A stretch of DNA of 64,000 nucleotides, taken from an uncultured Clostridia bacterium (lineage in GTDB: Bacteria > Bacillota > Clostridia > Oscillospirales > Ruminococcaceae). The notes below the pieces were generated by a model. The model saw only the letters and a program-made list of their open reading frames with translations. It was not told the origin of the DNA and did not search any database. Within the stretch, counting starts at the first letter, position 1; each line of letters begins with the position of its first letter. The translations under genes were made by a program, and so were the position numbers. Positions 32,839-43,138 of this stretch are shown here, piece after piece. Location of the stretch: NCBI GenBank assembly GCA_947627005.1, contig CANQUJ010000009.1, positions 21,613-85,612 of the forward strand. The letters are read 5' to 3'.

Positions 32839-34059
32839 ATGGCAGGATTAAACAAAGTTTCGGTAGACGACCTTTCGGTCAAGGGCAAAAAGGTCCTCGT
32901 AAGAGTCGACTTTAACGTTCCGCTGAAAGACGGCGTCATCACCAACGACAACAGAATCACCGCCGCTTTGCCGACTATCAACAAGCTGGTTGCCGACGGC
33001 GCAAAGGTCGTTTTGTGCTCTCACCTCGGCAAGCCGAAGAACGGGCCGGAGGATAAGTTCTCTCTCGCCCCGGTCGCCGAAAGGCTTGCGCAGCTCGTGA
33101 ACACCAACGTCATCTTCGCGAAGGACGACGCCGTAGTCGGCGAGAACGCGAAGAAGGCGGTCGCGAATATGAAAGACGGCGAGATCGTTTTGCTTGAAAA
33201 CACCCGCTTCCGCGGCAACGACGAGACCAAGAACGGCGAGAACCTTTCCAAAGAGCTTGCAGAGCTCGTCGACGGCCAGGTATTCGTTATGGACGCTTTC
33301 GGCTCGGCCCACCGCGCTCACGCCTCGACCGTCGGCGTTACCAAGTATGTAAAAGAGACTGCCGTCGGCTATCTTATGCAGAAAGAGATCGCATATCTCG
33401 GCAACGCGGTAGAGAATCCGGTAAGGCCGTTCGTAGCCGTTTTGGGCGGCGCCAAGGTCGCGGATAAGCTCAACGTCATCTCGAACCTCCTCGAAAAGTG
33501 CGACACCCTTATCATCGGCGGCGGCATGGCCTATACCTTCCTTAAGGCAAAGGGCCTCGAGATCGGCGAATCTTTGGTCGACGACGAAAAGCTCGACTAT
33601 TGCCGCGAGATGCTCGCCAAGGCCGAAAAGCTCGGCAAAAAGCTTCTTCTCCCCGTCGATACCGTAGTCGCGGATTCCTTCCCCGACCCGATCGACGCCC
33701 CCATCGAGATCAAGACCGTCGCGGTCGAAGCCATTCCGGCGGACAAGATGGGTCTCGACATCGGCGAGAAGACCGCCAAGCTCTTCTGCGACGAAGTTTC
33801 AAAGGCCAAGACCGTCGTCTGGAACGGCCCGATGGGCGTATTCGAGAACCCTGTTCTCAATAAGGGAACTCTCGCAGTCGCAAAAGCGATGGCGGACACC
33901 GACGCCACCACCGTCATCGGCGGCGGGGATTCCGCCGCGGCCGTTATAAGCCTCGGCTTCGCCGACAAGATGACCCACATCTCTACCGGCGGCGGCGCTT
34001 CTCTCGAATACCTCGAGGGCAAGGGGCTTCCCGGCGTTGACGCTATCGCCGACAAGTAA
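32839..34059 (+). CDS. pgk: Phosphoglycerate kinase
   Basis: Makes ATP from 1,3-bisphosphoglycerate in glycolysis. The 406-residue product has [14 protein letters not shown] at residues 19-32, [20 protein letters not shown] near 205, and GGGDSAAAV near 360. AAAGGAG precedes the ATG. It heads a glycolytic gene group with tpiA and gpmI, matching the common Gram-positive order but without gapA in front. Confidence 0.97.
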   Translation: MAGLNKVSVDDLSVKGKKVLVRVDFNVPLKDGVITNDNRITAALPTINKLVADGAKVVLCSHLGKPKNGPEDKFSLAPVAERLAQLVNTNVIFAKDDAVVGENAKKAVANMKDGEIVLLENTRFRGNDETKNGENLSKELAELVDGQVFVMDAFGSAHRAHASTVGVTKYVKETAVGYLMQKEIAYLGNAVENPVRPFVAVLGGAKVADKLNVISNLLEKCDTLIIGGGMAYTFLKAKGLEIGESLVDDEKLDYCREMLAKAEKLGKKLLLPVDTVVADSFPDPIDAPIEIKTVAVEAIPADKMGLDIGEKTAKLFCDEVSKAKTVVWNGPMGVFENPVLNKGTLAVAKAMADTDATTVIGGGDSAAAVISLGFADKMTHISTGGGASLEYLEGKGLPGVDAIADK

Positions 34060-34073
34060 TCATACAAAAAACC

Positions 34074-34105
34074 GAGCGAACGGGGCCGCGGCTTCGTTCG
34101 CTTTT
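34074..34105 (+). terminator. Terminator-like hairpin between pgk and tpiA
   Basis: GAGCGAAC...GTTCGCTTTT with an inner GCCGCGGC palindrome. It may stop or reduce transcription, giving more pgk than tpiA mRNA. Confidence 0.6.
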
Positions 34106-34205
34106 AACCGACAAGAGCGGGGGCGCGCCTCGAAAAAGCTCTGTTTGCAAAAAAGGCGCAGAACTGCGCCCGCCCTCCCTCCCCCCCGCGCTTTTTCTCG
34201 GCGCA
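34106..34205. repeat. GC-rich palindromic spacer between pgk and tpiA
   Basis: Holds GGGGGCGCGCC, a GGCGCAG-aa-CTGCGCC hairpin and a run CGCCCTCCCTCCCCCCC. It resembles the start of the cluster at 31499. No gene seen. Confidence 0.5.
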
Positions 34206-34230
34206 TATCACAAGAAAGGACAATAAACCA

Positions 34231-34998
34231 ATGAACAAAACACTTAGAAAAGCCGTTATAGCCGGCAACTGGAAGATGAACAAGACCCGCCCCGAGGCCA
34301 AAGAGCTTATCGAGGCGATTAAGCCGCTCGCCGCCGGCGCGGGCTGCGAGGTTGTGGTCTGCGTGCCGTTTACCAACCTTGAGACCGCCGTTGAGGCGAC
34401 CAAGGGCACGAATATTCACGTCGGGGCGCAGAACTGCCACTTTGAAAAGTCCGGCGCCTTTACAGGCGAGATCTCGGCCGATATGCTCAAAGAGGTCGGG
34501 GTCGAATACGTCGTTTTGGGGCACAGCGAGCGCAGACAGTATTTCGGCGAGACCGACGAGACCGTCAACAAGCGCCTTAAAGCCGCATTAGAGGCCGGTT
34601 TGAAGCCGATTGTCTGCATCGGCGAGCTTTTGTGGGAGCGCGAGTGCGGAATCACCGAGGAAGTCCTCGGAAAACAGTGCAAGCTCGACTTCTACGGAAT
34701 TTCGGCCGAGGATATGAAGAAAATAATCATCGCATACGAGCCCGTTTGGGCGATCGGGACCGGCAAGACCGCGACCGCCGACCAGGCGGAGGAGGCCTGC
34801 GCCTATATCCGCGCGGTGATCGCGAAGATGTTCGACAAGGAGACAGCCGACGCAGTCACCGTTCAGTACGGCGGCTCGATGAACGCCAAGAACGCCGCCG
34901 AGCTTCTTTCAAAGCCGGACGTAGACGGCGGACTTATCGGCGGGGCTTCGCTTAAAGCCCCCGATTTCGGCGAAATAATCAAGGCCGCGGGCGTATAA
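34231..34998 (+). CDS. tpiA: Triosephosphate isomerase
   Basis: Interconverts dihydroxyacetone phosphate and glyceraldehyde 3-phosphate. The 255-residue product shows AGNWKMNKT at the N terminus, the catalytic His in LGHSERR near residue 95, the catalytic Glu in AYEPVWAIGTGKTA near 168, and the phosphate motif GGLIGGASL. AAAGGA precedes the ATG. It lies 18 nt before gpmI. Confidence 0.97.
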   Translation: MNKTLRKAVIAGNWKMNKTRPEAKELIEAIKPLAAGAGCEVVVCVPFTNLETAVEATKGTNIHVGAQNCHFEKSGAFTGEISADMLKEVGVEYVVLGHSERRQYFGETDETVNKRLKAALEAGLKPIVCIGELLWERECGITEEVLGKQCKLDFYGISAEDMKKIIIAYEPVWAIGTGKTATADQAEEACAYIRAVIAKMFDKETADAVTVQYGGSMNAKNAAELLSKPDVDGGLIGGASLKAPDFGEIIKAAGV

Positions 34999-35016
34999 GA
35001 AGAAAGGAAGCAAGCT

Positions 35017-36582
<1,566 letters not shown>

Positions 36583-36584
36583 GA

Positions 36585-36614
36585 AAAAGCAGACCCTTGC
36601 GGGTCTGCTTTTTC
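36585..36614 (+). terminator. Terminator of gpmI
   Basis: AAAAAGCAGACCC-TTGC-GGGTCTGCTTTTT, an 8-bp GC core extended by A/T pairs, right after the stop codon. Confidence 0.9.
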
Positions 36615-36671
36615 TTTCAGAAATCAGAAATCAGATTGTCAGAAATCAGAAGTTAGAAGGAAAGAAAGCGA
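36614..36671. repeat. CAGAAATCAG-type intergenic repeat
   Basis: Tandem CAGAAATCAGAAATCAGA, then TTGTCAGAAATCAGAAGTTA and GAAGGAAAGAAAG. It is the clearest copy of the family, placed between the gpmI terminator and a modular palindromic element. Confidence 0.8.
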
Positions 36672-36673
36672 AT

Positions 36674-36891
36674 CTAAAAGTTTTCGATCCAACCTTTTTC
36701 AAAAGGTTGGCGAGGTCGAGGGCGAGAAGCCCTCGTCGCAGCCCGCAGGCTGCGAAAGCCCCAAACCGAAGGCGCCCTGCAAGGGGTGAATTGAAAAAAC
36801 ACCCCGGTGGGGTGTTTTTTCAAGAGGGGACGCTCTGAAAGAGAGAGCGTCCCCTTACAATTCGCGGCTGCGAGAGCAGTCGCGCACCTTA
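36674..36891. repeat. Modular palindromic intergenic element, short copy
   Basis: No gene seen in this stretch. The ends match the element at 14838-15225: the CCAACCTTTT/AAAAGGTTGG stem (36689-36710), the CGCAGCCCGCAGGCTGCG block, and the GCGTCCCCTTACAATTCGCG block near 36847. The core differs: a perfect 15-bp stem at 36791-36823 (arms TTGAAAAAACACCCC and its complement, 3-nt loop), then GGGGACGCTCT/AGAGCGTCCCC. Confidence 0.8.
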
Positions 36892-36950
36892 GCGTCGGGC
36901 TTTGGCCTCTTTTATCCGCAGCTCCGGCAGGAGCTGCGCCCTTTGCAGAA

Positions 36951-36998
36951 ACCAGAAATCAGATTGTCAGAAATCAGAAGTTAAAAGGATAGAAAGCG
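36951..36998. repeat. CAGAAATCAG-type intergenic repeat
   Basis: CCAGAAATCAGATTGTCAG, then AAATCAGAAGTTAAAAGG and ATAGAAAG. It repeats the 36614 array on the far side of the palindromic element. The space to 37061 holds only CTGTTCTCTG repeats. Confidence 0.75.
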
Positions 36999-37061
36999 AA
37001 AAATCGCACAACCCCCAAAAAACACCTTCTGTTCTCTGCCCCTCTGTTCTCTGCCAATCTG

Positions 37062-37089
37062 AAAAAATCCGCCCTAAGGGCGGATTTTT
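37062..37089 (-). terminator. Terminator of the AI-2E-type permease gene
   Basis: Minus-strand AAAAATCCGCCC-TTA-GGGCGGATTTTTT directly after the stop codon. Confidence 0.88.
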
Positions 37090-37090
37090 G

Positions 37091-38374
37091 TCATTCTTCT
37101 TCCTGCTCGTCTTCCTTTTCTTCCCCGCCCGAGACCTTTTTTATCTCCTCGGCGGGGATCTCTATCGGCTCGGCAGAGTCCCGCACAAGGCCGATCTCAA
37201 CCCCCGGCATGGAGTAGTAGTCGTTGTCGGTCGGCATATTTTTCTTTTTTAGCCGCGAGTTTATATACGACCCGACGGCGTCGTATGCGACGGCGAAGAG
37301 CGGAACCCCCACGATCATTCCGATTATGCCGAACATCGAGCCGAATATGATGATCGAAAAGAGCATCCAGAAGGACGAAAGCCCGATTCTTGAGCCCAAG
37401 ATCTTCGGGCCGATGATGTTTCCGTCAAGCTGCTGAAGCGCGATGATAAACAGAATAAACCAGATGACCTTCTTCGGCTCGGCGATGAGTATCAAAAGCG
37501 CCGAGGGTATCGCCCCGATAAAAGGGCCGAAGATCGGGATAATGTTGGTTATTCCGATGATTATCGAAATCAGCATAACGTAGGGCATGTCGAAGATAAG
37601 CATACCTATGCAGCAGATAACGCCGATTATAACCGAGTCGATGACCTTGCCGTAGATGAAGTTCAAAAGAGCATTGTTGGTGTTGCTCGTAAAGCCGAAT
37701 ATGCGGTGATAGGTCTCGTCGCTGAACATAGCGACGACCGCCTTTTTCGCTTGTGCCTGCAAAGTCTCTTTGCTGAATAGGAAGTATATCGCGAAGATGA
37801 TCCCGAAGATGAAGTTTTTGACCGAATTTGCGAAGTTTAACAGGCTTGAAAGAAATTCGTTAAGCTTCGGGCCGATGGTAGAGAAGATGGAGCGAATGGT
37901 CGACAAAATGTCGGTCAACTGGTCGTCGACTATGCCTTGTATGCTCGGAACATCTTTTAAAACCCTATCGAACCAGCTGCTGACGTTCGGCATCAAAACG
38001 TCGGTAAAGCCGCTGTAGATCCCCGGCAGGGCCGACATGATCTCCGGTATGACCGAAAGGATCACCGCCATTATAACCGCGATGAAGACAAAGGTTGCGA
38101 CCGCGACGCCTATCGCGCGGGTGACCTTCGGCCTCGGCTTTTTTCTGAATATGAACCGCCTAAAAAACTTTTCGGTCGACATCATTATCGGGTTCATGAT
38201 AAAAGCGATCGCCGCGCCCCAGATGACCGGCATAAATATCCCGACCACCGTCGAGAAGACCGACTTTACGGTGTCCCATCTGAATATGGCGACTATAAGA
38301 AGCAAGGTCACGACTATCGCGATTACGACGTATTTAAGGATCACGTTGTATTTTTTGTTGGATAAAAGCTTCAA
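37091..38374 (-). CDS. AI-2E family transporter
   Basis: A 427-residue polytopic membrane protein with about eight hydrophobic segments. The second half has the family motifs NIIPIFGPFIGAIPSALL and the ending GMIVGVPLFAVAYD. The family includes exporters named after the E. coli AI-2 exporter, but substrates differ and some are Na+/H+ antiporters. The start is taken as TTG at 38374 with a GGGGGGGTGC site; a longer frame to 38407 has none. The C-terminal tail is acidic and Glu-rich. A TATAAT box is at 38406-38411. Confidence 0.85.
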   Translation of the reverse strand: MKLLSNKKYNVILKYVVIAIVVTLLLIVAIFRWDTVKSVFSTVVGIFMPVIWGAAIAFIMNPIMMSTEKFFRRFIFRKKPRPKVTRAIGVAVATFVFIAVIMAVILSVIPEIMSALPGIYSGFTDVLMPNVSSWFDRVLKDVPSIQGIVDDQLTDILSTIRSIFSTIGPKLNEFLSSLLNFANSVKNFIFGIIFAIYFLFSKETLQAQAKKAVVAMFSDETYHRIFGFTSNTNNALLNFIYGKVIDSVIIGVICCIGMLIFDMPYVMLISIIIGITNIIPIFGPFIGAIPSALLILIAEPKKVIWFILFIIALQQLDGNIIGPKILGSRIGLSSFWMLFSIIIFGSMFGIIGMIVGVPLFAVAYDAVGSYINSRLKKKNMPTDNDYYSMPGVEIGLVRDSAEPIEIPAEEIKKVSGGEEKEDEQEEE

Positions 38375-38546
38375 GCTTGCACCCCCCCATAAGTTTATTA
38401 AGAACATTATACAGCATTTCCCCGAAAAAATCTACTGTATTTTAAAATTTAAGAAAATTTTTATTTTTTATCCCTTCAAGGGCTTTCTTTCGGACTCAAA
38501 GTGTGGTATCATAAAATTAGGAATAAGATTTTTATACGGAGGAACC

Positions 38547-40898
38547 ATGACCGACACCGAATTTTTGGCGGCGAAGCGCCGCGCGATGGAAAAATATTTC
38601 TCTAACCTTAACGACAAGCAGAAAGAGGCCGTGTTTACCGTCAACGGCCCGCTTTTGATACTTGCCGGGGCGGGGAGCGGAAAGACTACCGTCCTCGTCA
38701 ACCGCGTTGCGAATATGATCTATTTCGGCAACGCCTATTTCGATAAAACCCGCTTCGCAGGGGTCACCCCGGCGGACGAGCGGTTTCTTTTGGACTACGC
38801 CGAGGGGCTCTCTAACGACTCGGAGCGGCTTAAAAACATAGTCGCGGTCGACTGCGTGAACCCGTGGAACATTTTGGCGATAACCTTTACCAACAAGGCC
38901 GCCGGCGAGCTTAAGGCCCGCCTCGGGCTTATGCTCGGCAAGCTTTCCGAGGGGATCACCGCCGCGACATTTCACTCGGCCTGCGTAAGGATTTTAAGAA
39001 GAGAGATCGCCGCCCTCGGGTATGCCTCTAACTTCACTATTTACGACACCGACGACTCGACGAGGGTGATAAAATCCTGCCTCGCGGACCTCAATATGTC
39101 GGACAAGCTGTTTCAGCCCAAGTCGATTTTAAGCGAGATCTCCCACGCGAAGGAGTCGCAGGTTTCGGCCGAGGAATATTCGCTTCAGTCGGCGGGGGAT
39201 TACCGCAAAAAGCAGATCGGAAACGTCTATTCTTTATATCAGACCCGGCTGCGCTCGGCCAACGCCGTTGACTTCGACGACATTCTTCTTTTGACCGTCA
39301 AGCTTTTCGAGGAATACCCCGACGTTCTTTCACACTACCAAAATCTGTATAAATACATACTCGTCGACGAATATCAGGACACCAATATGGTGCAATATCG
39401 CCTTGTTTCGCTTCTTTCGGAAAAGAGAAAGAACCTTTGCGTGGTCGGCGACGACGACCAGTCGATATATAAATTCCGGGGCGCAACGATTGAAAACATT
39501 CTTTCGTTTGAAAACCAGTTTGAAAACGCCAAGGTAATAAGGCTTGAACAAAATTACCGCTCTACCTCGGCGATATTGAACTGCGCGAACGAGGTCATCA
39601 AAAACAACAGGGGAAGAAAGGGCAAAAACCTTTGGACCGACCTTAACGGCGGCGAAAAGGTGACCCTTTATAAAGCCGCGACCGAACAGGGCGAGGCAAG
39701 ATTCGTCGCGCAGACTATTTACAAATCCGTCAAAAACGGCGGAAAGTGGTCGGACAACGCGGTTTTATACCGCATGAACGCCCAGTCCAACTCGATCGAG
39801 CGGGCGCTCGTCGCGGCGGGAATAAGCTATCGGGTCATCGGCGGCGTCAAATTCTATGACCGCAAGGAGATCAAAGACATCGTGGCCTATCTTTCGGTTT
39901 TAAACAACGAAAACGATATGTTGAGGCTTAGAAGGATCATCAACGAGCCTAAGCGCGGAATAGGCGAGGCGACGGTAGATATGTTGGAACAAATCGCGAC
40001 GGAACTTAAAGAGACTCCGCTTGCGGTTATGAGGCGGGCGGAGGAATATCCGCAGCTTTCCCGCTCTGCGCAAAGGCTGAAGTCGTTGGTCGAGACTTTC
40101 GACGAGCTTAAGCAGATTTCGGAAGAAGAGCCGCTCGACTACCTTCTTGACGAGCTCGTTCAAAAAACCGGCTATCTTTCGATGCTTCAATCGCAGGGCG
40201 AAGAGGGTGCAGGAAGGCTTGAAAACATAAGCGAGCTCAAGTCTACGATGGTGACCTATTCTCAAAACGCCGAAGAGCCTTCTCTTTCGGGATTTTTGGA
40301 GGAGATCGCCCTTTATACCGACGTCGACGGCCTTGACACCGAGGCGGACGCCGTCACCCTTATGACCGTTCATTCGGCGAAGGGGCTTGAATTCAACAAC
40401 GTCTTCGTCGTCGGGCTTGAAGAAAACATCTTCCCAAGCTCGCGCAGCCTTGACTTGGAGGAAGACGTAGAGGAAGAGCGCCGGCTTTGCTACGTTGCGA
40501 TAACAAGGGCGAGAAAGCGGCTATATCTTTGCTGCGCAAGGCAGAGAATGTTGTTCGGAACAACGCAGTATAACAAGCCCTCGCGCTTTGTCGGGGAGCT
40601 GCCGAGGGAATACGTCAATGAAGAGGCCGAGCGGACAGCCGCCGACGACCGCCCGAGATACGAGAGCGAAAAGCCGAAAACCGCCGCAGCCGCAGGCTTC
40701 GGGTTTAAAAAGCCGGAAAATCAGGGCGGCTCCGGAAAGGTCTTCGCGGTGGGGGACAGGGTCTCTCACAATATCTTCGGCGAGGGAACCGTTTTAAAGG
40801 CGGTAAGAATGTCTAACGACACGCTGCTTGAAATAGCCTTCGAGAAGGTCGGAACAAAGAAAATCATGGCCAATTTTGCGAATATAAGAAAGGTTTAG
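38547..40898 (+). CDS. pcrA: ATP-dependent DNA helicase PcrA/UvrD
   Basis: A superfamily 1A 3'-5' helicase for repair and rolling-circle replication. The 783-residue protein shows motif I LAGAGSGKTTVLVNRVA, motif Ia AITFTNKAAGEL, motif II VDEYQDTN, motif III VGDDDQSIYKFRGA, motif IV EQNYRS, motif V TVHSAKGLEF and motif VI VAITRARKRLYL, plus a C-terminal SH3-like RNA polymerase-interaction domain (GDRVSHNIFGEGTV). About 45 residues between motifs I and Ia (YFGNAYFDKTRF to VAVDCVN) look longer than in Bacillus. The start at 38547 is set by GGAGG. Confidence 0.96.
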   Translation: MTDTEFLAAKRRAMEKYFSNLNDKQKEAVFTVNGPLLILAGAGSGKTTVLVNRVANMIYFGNAYFDKTRFAGVTPADERFLLDYAEGLSNDSERLKNIVAVDCVNPWNILAITFTNKAAGELKARLGLMLGKLSEGITAATFHSACVRILRREIAALGYASNFTIYDTDDSTRVIKSCLADLNMSDKLFQPKSILSEISHAKESQVSAEEYSLQSAGDYRKKQIGNVYSLYQTRLRSANAVDFDDILLLTVKLFEEYPDVLSHYQNLYKYILVDEYQDTNMVQYRLVSLLSEKRKNLCVVGDDDQSIYKFRGATIENILSFENQFENAKVIRLEQNYRSTSAILNCANEVIKNNRGRKGKNLWTDLNGGEKVTLYKAATEQGEARFVAQTIYKSVKNGGKWSDNAVLYRMNAQSNSIERALVAAGISYRVIGGVKFYDRKEIKDIVAYLSVLNNENDMLRLRRIINEPKRGIGEATVDMLEQIATELKETPLAVMRRAEEYPQLSRSAQRLKSLVETFDELKQISEEEPLDYLLDELVQKTGYLSMLQSQGEEGAGRLENISELKSTMVTYSQNAEEPSLSGFLEEIALYTDVDGLDTEADAVTLMTVHSAKGLEFNNVFVVGLEENIFPSSRSLDLEEDVEEERRLCYVAITRARKRLYLCCARQRMLFGTTQYNKPSRFVGELPREYVNEEAERTAADDRPRYESEKPKTAAAAGFGFKKPENQGGSGKVFAVGDRVSHNIFGEGTVLKAVRMSNDTLLEIAFEKVGTKKIMANFANIRKV

Positions 40899-40900
40899 AA

Positions 40901-41494
40901 ATGACTTACATCGAAAAATACATCACCCCGAATATGATGAATCTTACCGACACTTACGCGGTCAAGATCCTTATCTGCTATTTTTTGAGACAGATCAACC
41001 GACCGATAACCCCGAACCAGCTTGCAGAGATTGCGACCGACGACGGAATAGTCAACTATTTCGTATTCACCGAGGCGATGAACCAGCTTATCGAGGCGAA
41101 GACGGTCACCCTTGAAGAGCAGGACGGCGAAGAGGTATACGTTTTGTCGGAGGTCGGAAAGGTCGGGGCGGACGACTTTAAGAGGATAGTCCCCAAAAGC
41201 TTCAGGGACAGAATTTTATCCTCGGGGCTTAAGTTTTTCGCTAAGATGAAGAACCAAAACGACGTAAAAGTCTCGATTTCGGAGCGCGAGAGGGGATTCG
41301 CGGTCAGCGCGGTATGCACCGACGGCGGGCTTGTTTTGATGGATCTTAAGCTATACGCCCCCGACCGCGAGCAGGCGCAGCTTTTGGCGGACAAGATCGC
41401 GATGAACCCGACCGATTTTTACAGCAAGGTTTTGGATTTCGCGCTTGAAAACGAGGAATACGAGCCCGAGGCGAAAGAGGTGAACGACCTTTGA
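40901..41494 (+). CDS. DUF4364 family protein
   Basis: A 197-residue cytoplasmic protein of a Clostridia-restricted family. The N-terminal half looks like a winged helix (DTYAVKILICYFLRQINRPI, TPNQLAEIATDDGIVNYF, FTEAMNQLIEAKTV), so DNA binding is plausible. The C-terminal half is mixed alpha/beta with no catalytic motif. It starts 2 nt after pcrA and overlaps the next gene by 4 nt, so the three are likely one transcript. Function is unknown. Confidence 0.8.
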   Translation: MTYIEKYITPNMMNLTDTYAVKILICYFLRQINRPITPNQLAEIATDDGIVNYFVFTEAMNQLIEAKTVTLEEQDGEEVYVLSEVGKVGADDFKRIVPKSFRDRILSSGLKFFAKMKNQNDVKVSISERERGFAVSAVCTDGGLVLMDLKLYAPDREQAQLLADKIAMNPTDFYSKVLDFALENEEYEPEAKEVNDL

Positions 41495-42072
41495 ACAACA
41501 GCTTTTTCGCGCTTACCTCGCGAATGAAATACATCTCGCGGTGGGGGCTTATGAGAAACACCCGAACCGAAAACATCGCCGAACACTCGCTGGAGGTCGC
41601 CATTATAACCCACCTTTTGTGCGAGCTTAAAAACCGCCGCTTCGGCGGGGATATCGACGTCTCGAAAGCGGTTTTGACCGCAGTCTACCACGACGTCCCC
41701 GAGATCATAACCGGCGACCTTCCCACCCCGGTGAAATACTACGACCCGGAGATCAAATCCGCCTATAAGCGGGTCGAGCGGGCGGCGGCAGAAAAGCTTC
41801 TCGACTCCGTCCCGCAGGACTTGAGGGAAGACTACGCCCCGCTTTTTGAAGAAAACGCCGACCCGGAGATCGCGAAAATCGTCAAGGCGGCGGACAAGCT
41901 TTCGGCGCTGATAAAGTGTATCGAAGAGCGCAAAAGCGGGAACGCCGACTTTTTTGAGGCCGAGCGGCAGACACTTGATAGTCTTAAAAAAATGACTATG
42001 CCGGAGGTTTCGGCATTTATCGAAGAATTTTTGCCGAGCTACGGCCTTACCTTGGACGAACAGACGAGATAG
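41491..42072 (+). CDS. HD-domain 5'-deoxynucleotidase, YfbR type
   Basis: A 193-residue HD-domain phosphohydrolase that would dephosphorylate deoxynucleoside monophosphates. The motifs are FALTSRMKYISRWGLM, TENIAEHSLEVA (first His), VYHDVPEIITGDLPTPVKY (HD pair) and KIVKAADKLSALIKC (last Asp), the pattern of YfbR. The start is a TTG at 41491 that overlaps the previous stop (TTGA), with GAGGTG upstream. Confidence 0.9.
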   Translation: MNNSFFALTSRMKYISRWGLMRNTRTENIAEHSLEVAIITHLLCELKNRRFGGDIDVSKAVLTAVYHDVPEIITGDLPTPVKYYDPEIKSAYKRVERAAAEKLLDSVPQDLREDYAPLFEENADPEIAKIVKAADKLSALIKCIEERKSGNADFFEAERQTLDSLKKMTMPEVSAFIEEFLPSYGLTLDEQTR

Positions 42073-42153
42073 CGGCGAAAAATTAAACCTTTTCGGGGGC
42101 GGCGCATATATTGATTTTAGGGGATATGAAAATATTTCCGCCCCTCGGCGGTA

Positions 42154-42182
42154 TTGCAATATTTCGCCGCCGCTGTTATAAT
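42154..42182 (+). promoter_or_regulatory. Sigma-A promoter of the CDF transporter gene
   Basis: TTGCAA (42154-42159) and TATAAT (42177-42182), spacer 17 bp. Confidence 0.75.
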
Positions 42183-42217
42183 GTTTTAAGCGCCCTTTTT
42201 TGAAACGAGGTGTTATT

Positions 42218-43138
42218 TTGCCAAAGGTGTTGACCGAAAAAGAAAAGCGCCTGCGGGTCGGCTTTTTTGCCGGCGTTTTCGGGATATTGACAAATCTTGC
42301 GGCGTTCGGCGTAAAGGCAGCCGTCGGGCTTATATCCGGCAGCGTGGGTATCGCGGCAGACGCTTTGAACAGCCTTACCGACGCCGGAAGCTCGGTTTTG
42401 ACGATGATAGGCTTTAAGCTTTCCGGCAAGCCGGCGGACAAAGACCACCCCTACGGCCACGCGAGATACGAGCAGATCACCGCCCTTGCGATCTCTATGA
42501 TAATGCTCGCGGTCGGGCTTATGTTCGCGAAAAGCTCGATAGAAAAGATAATCCGCCCCGTTCCGCCCGAAATCGGGGTATTGACCTATTCCGCCCTTGC
42601 GGCCGCTATCGCGCTTAAGGCGATTCAAGCGGCGGTGAACCTTATTCTATCCCAAAAAACCGATTCTTTGGCGCTGAAGGCCGCCGCGCTCGATTCGCGG
42701 AACGACGTTTTGATAACCTCTACCGTATTCATAAGCGTAGTGGTCATAGACCTTTTCGGGGTGAATATCGACGGCTGGGCGGGGCTTTTGGTTTCGCTGT
42801 TTATAGTCTTTTCCGCGGCGTCGACCGTTAAAAGCGCGATAAGCCCGATGCTCGGCACGCCTCCGCCCGAAAGCCTTGTAAAAGACCTTACCGCGATAGT
42901 TATGAGCCGGCCGGAGGTTTTGGGATATCACGACCTTATTATCCACAACTACGGCAGCGGCGCAAACTTCGCCTCTATACACGCCGAAATAGATTCGAGG
43001 GACAATATCGTAGAGATTCACAACGTTATCGACGGTATCGAACGCGAAGTCGGCGCAAAATTGGGGGTAGTTTTAACGATACACATGGACCCGGTCGATG
43101 CCGAAGGAGAACCGAAAAATGAAGAAAACAAAGCTTAA
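42218..43138 (+). CDS. Cation diffusion facilitator family metal exporter
   Basis: A 306-residue membrane protein with six hydrophobic segments and a cytoplasmic C-terminal domain. The metal-site motifs are GIAADALNSLTDAGSS in helix 2 (Asp residues), DKDHPYGHARYE in the loop, and ALDSRNDVLITS in helix 5. The C-terminal domain ends in HMDPVD. Zn, Mn or Fe export is possible; the metal is not set by eye. The start is TTG at 42218 behind GAGGTG; a TTG at 42200 lacks a site. Confidence 0.9.
   Translation: MPKVLTEKEKRLRVGFFAGVFGILTNLAAFGVKAAVGLISGSVGIAADALNSLTDAGSSVLTMIGFKLSGKPADKDHPYGHARYEQITALAISMIMLAVGLMFAKSSIEKIIRPVPPEIGVLTYSALAAAIALKAIQAAVNLILSQKTDSLALKAAALDSRNDVLITSTVFISVVVIDLFGVNIDGWAGLLVSLFIVFSAASTVKSAISPMLGTPPPESLVKDLTAIVMSRPEVLGYHDLIIHNYGSGANFASIHAEIDSRDNIVEIHNVIDGIEREVGAKLGVVLTIHMDPVDAEGEPKNEENKA

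Noticed and set aside
38037..38546. A 170-codon N-terminal extension of PcrA
   Set aside because: It runs through the antisense of the AI-2E-type gene; the ATG at 38547 has a GGAGG site and the family N terminus.
41419..42441. A 340-codon minus-strand frame across the YfbR-type and CDF genes
   Set aside because: It is antisense to two well-supported genes and shows no recognisable domain.
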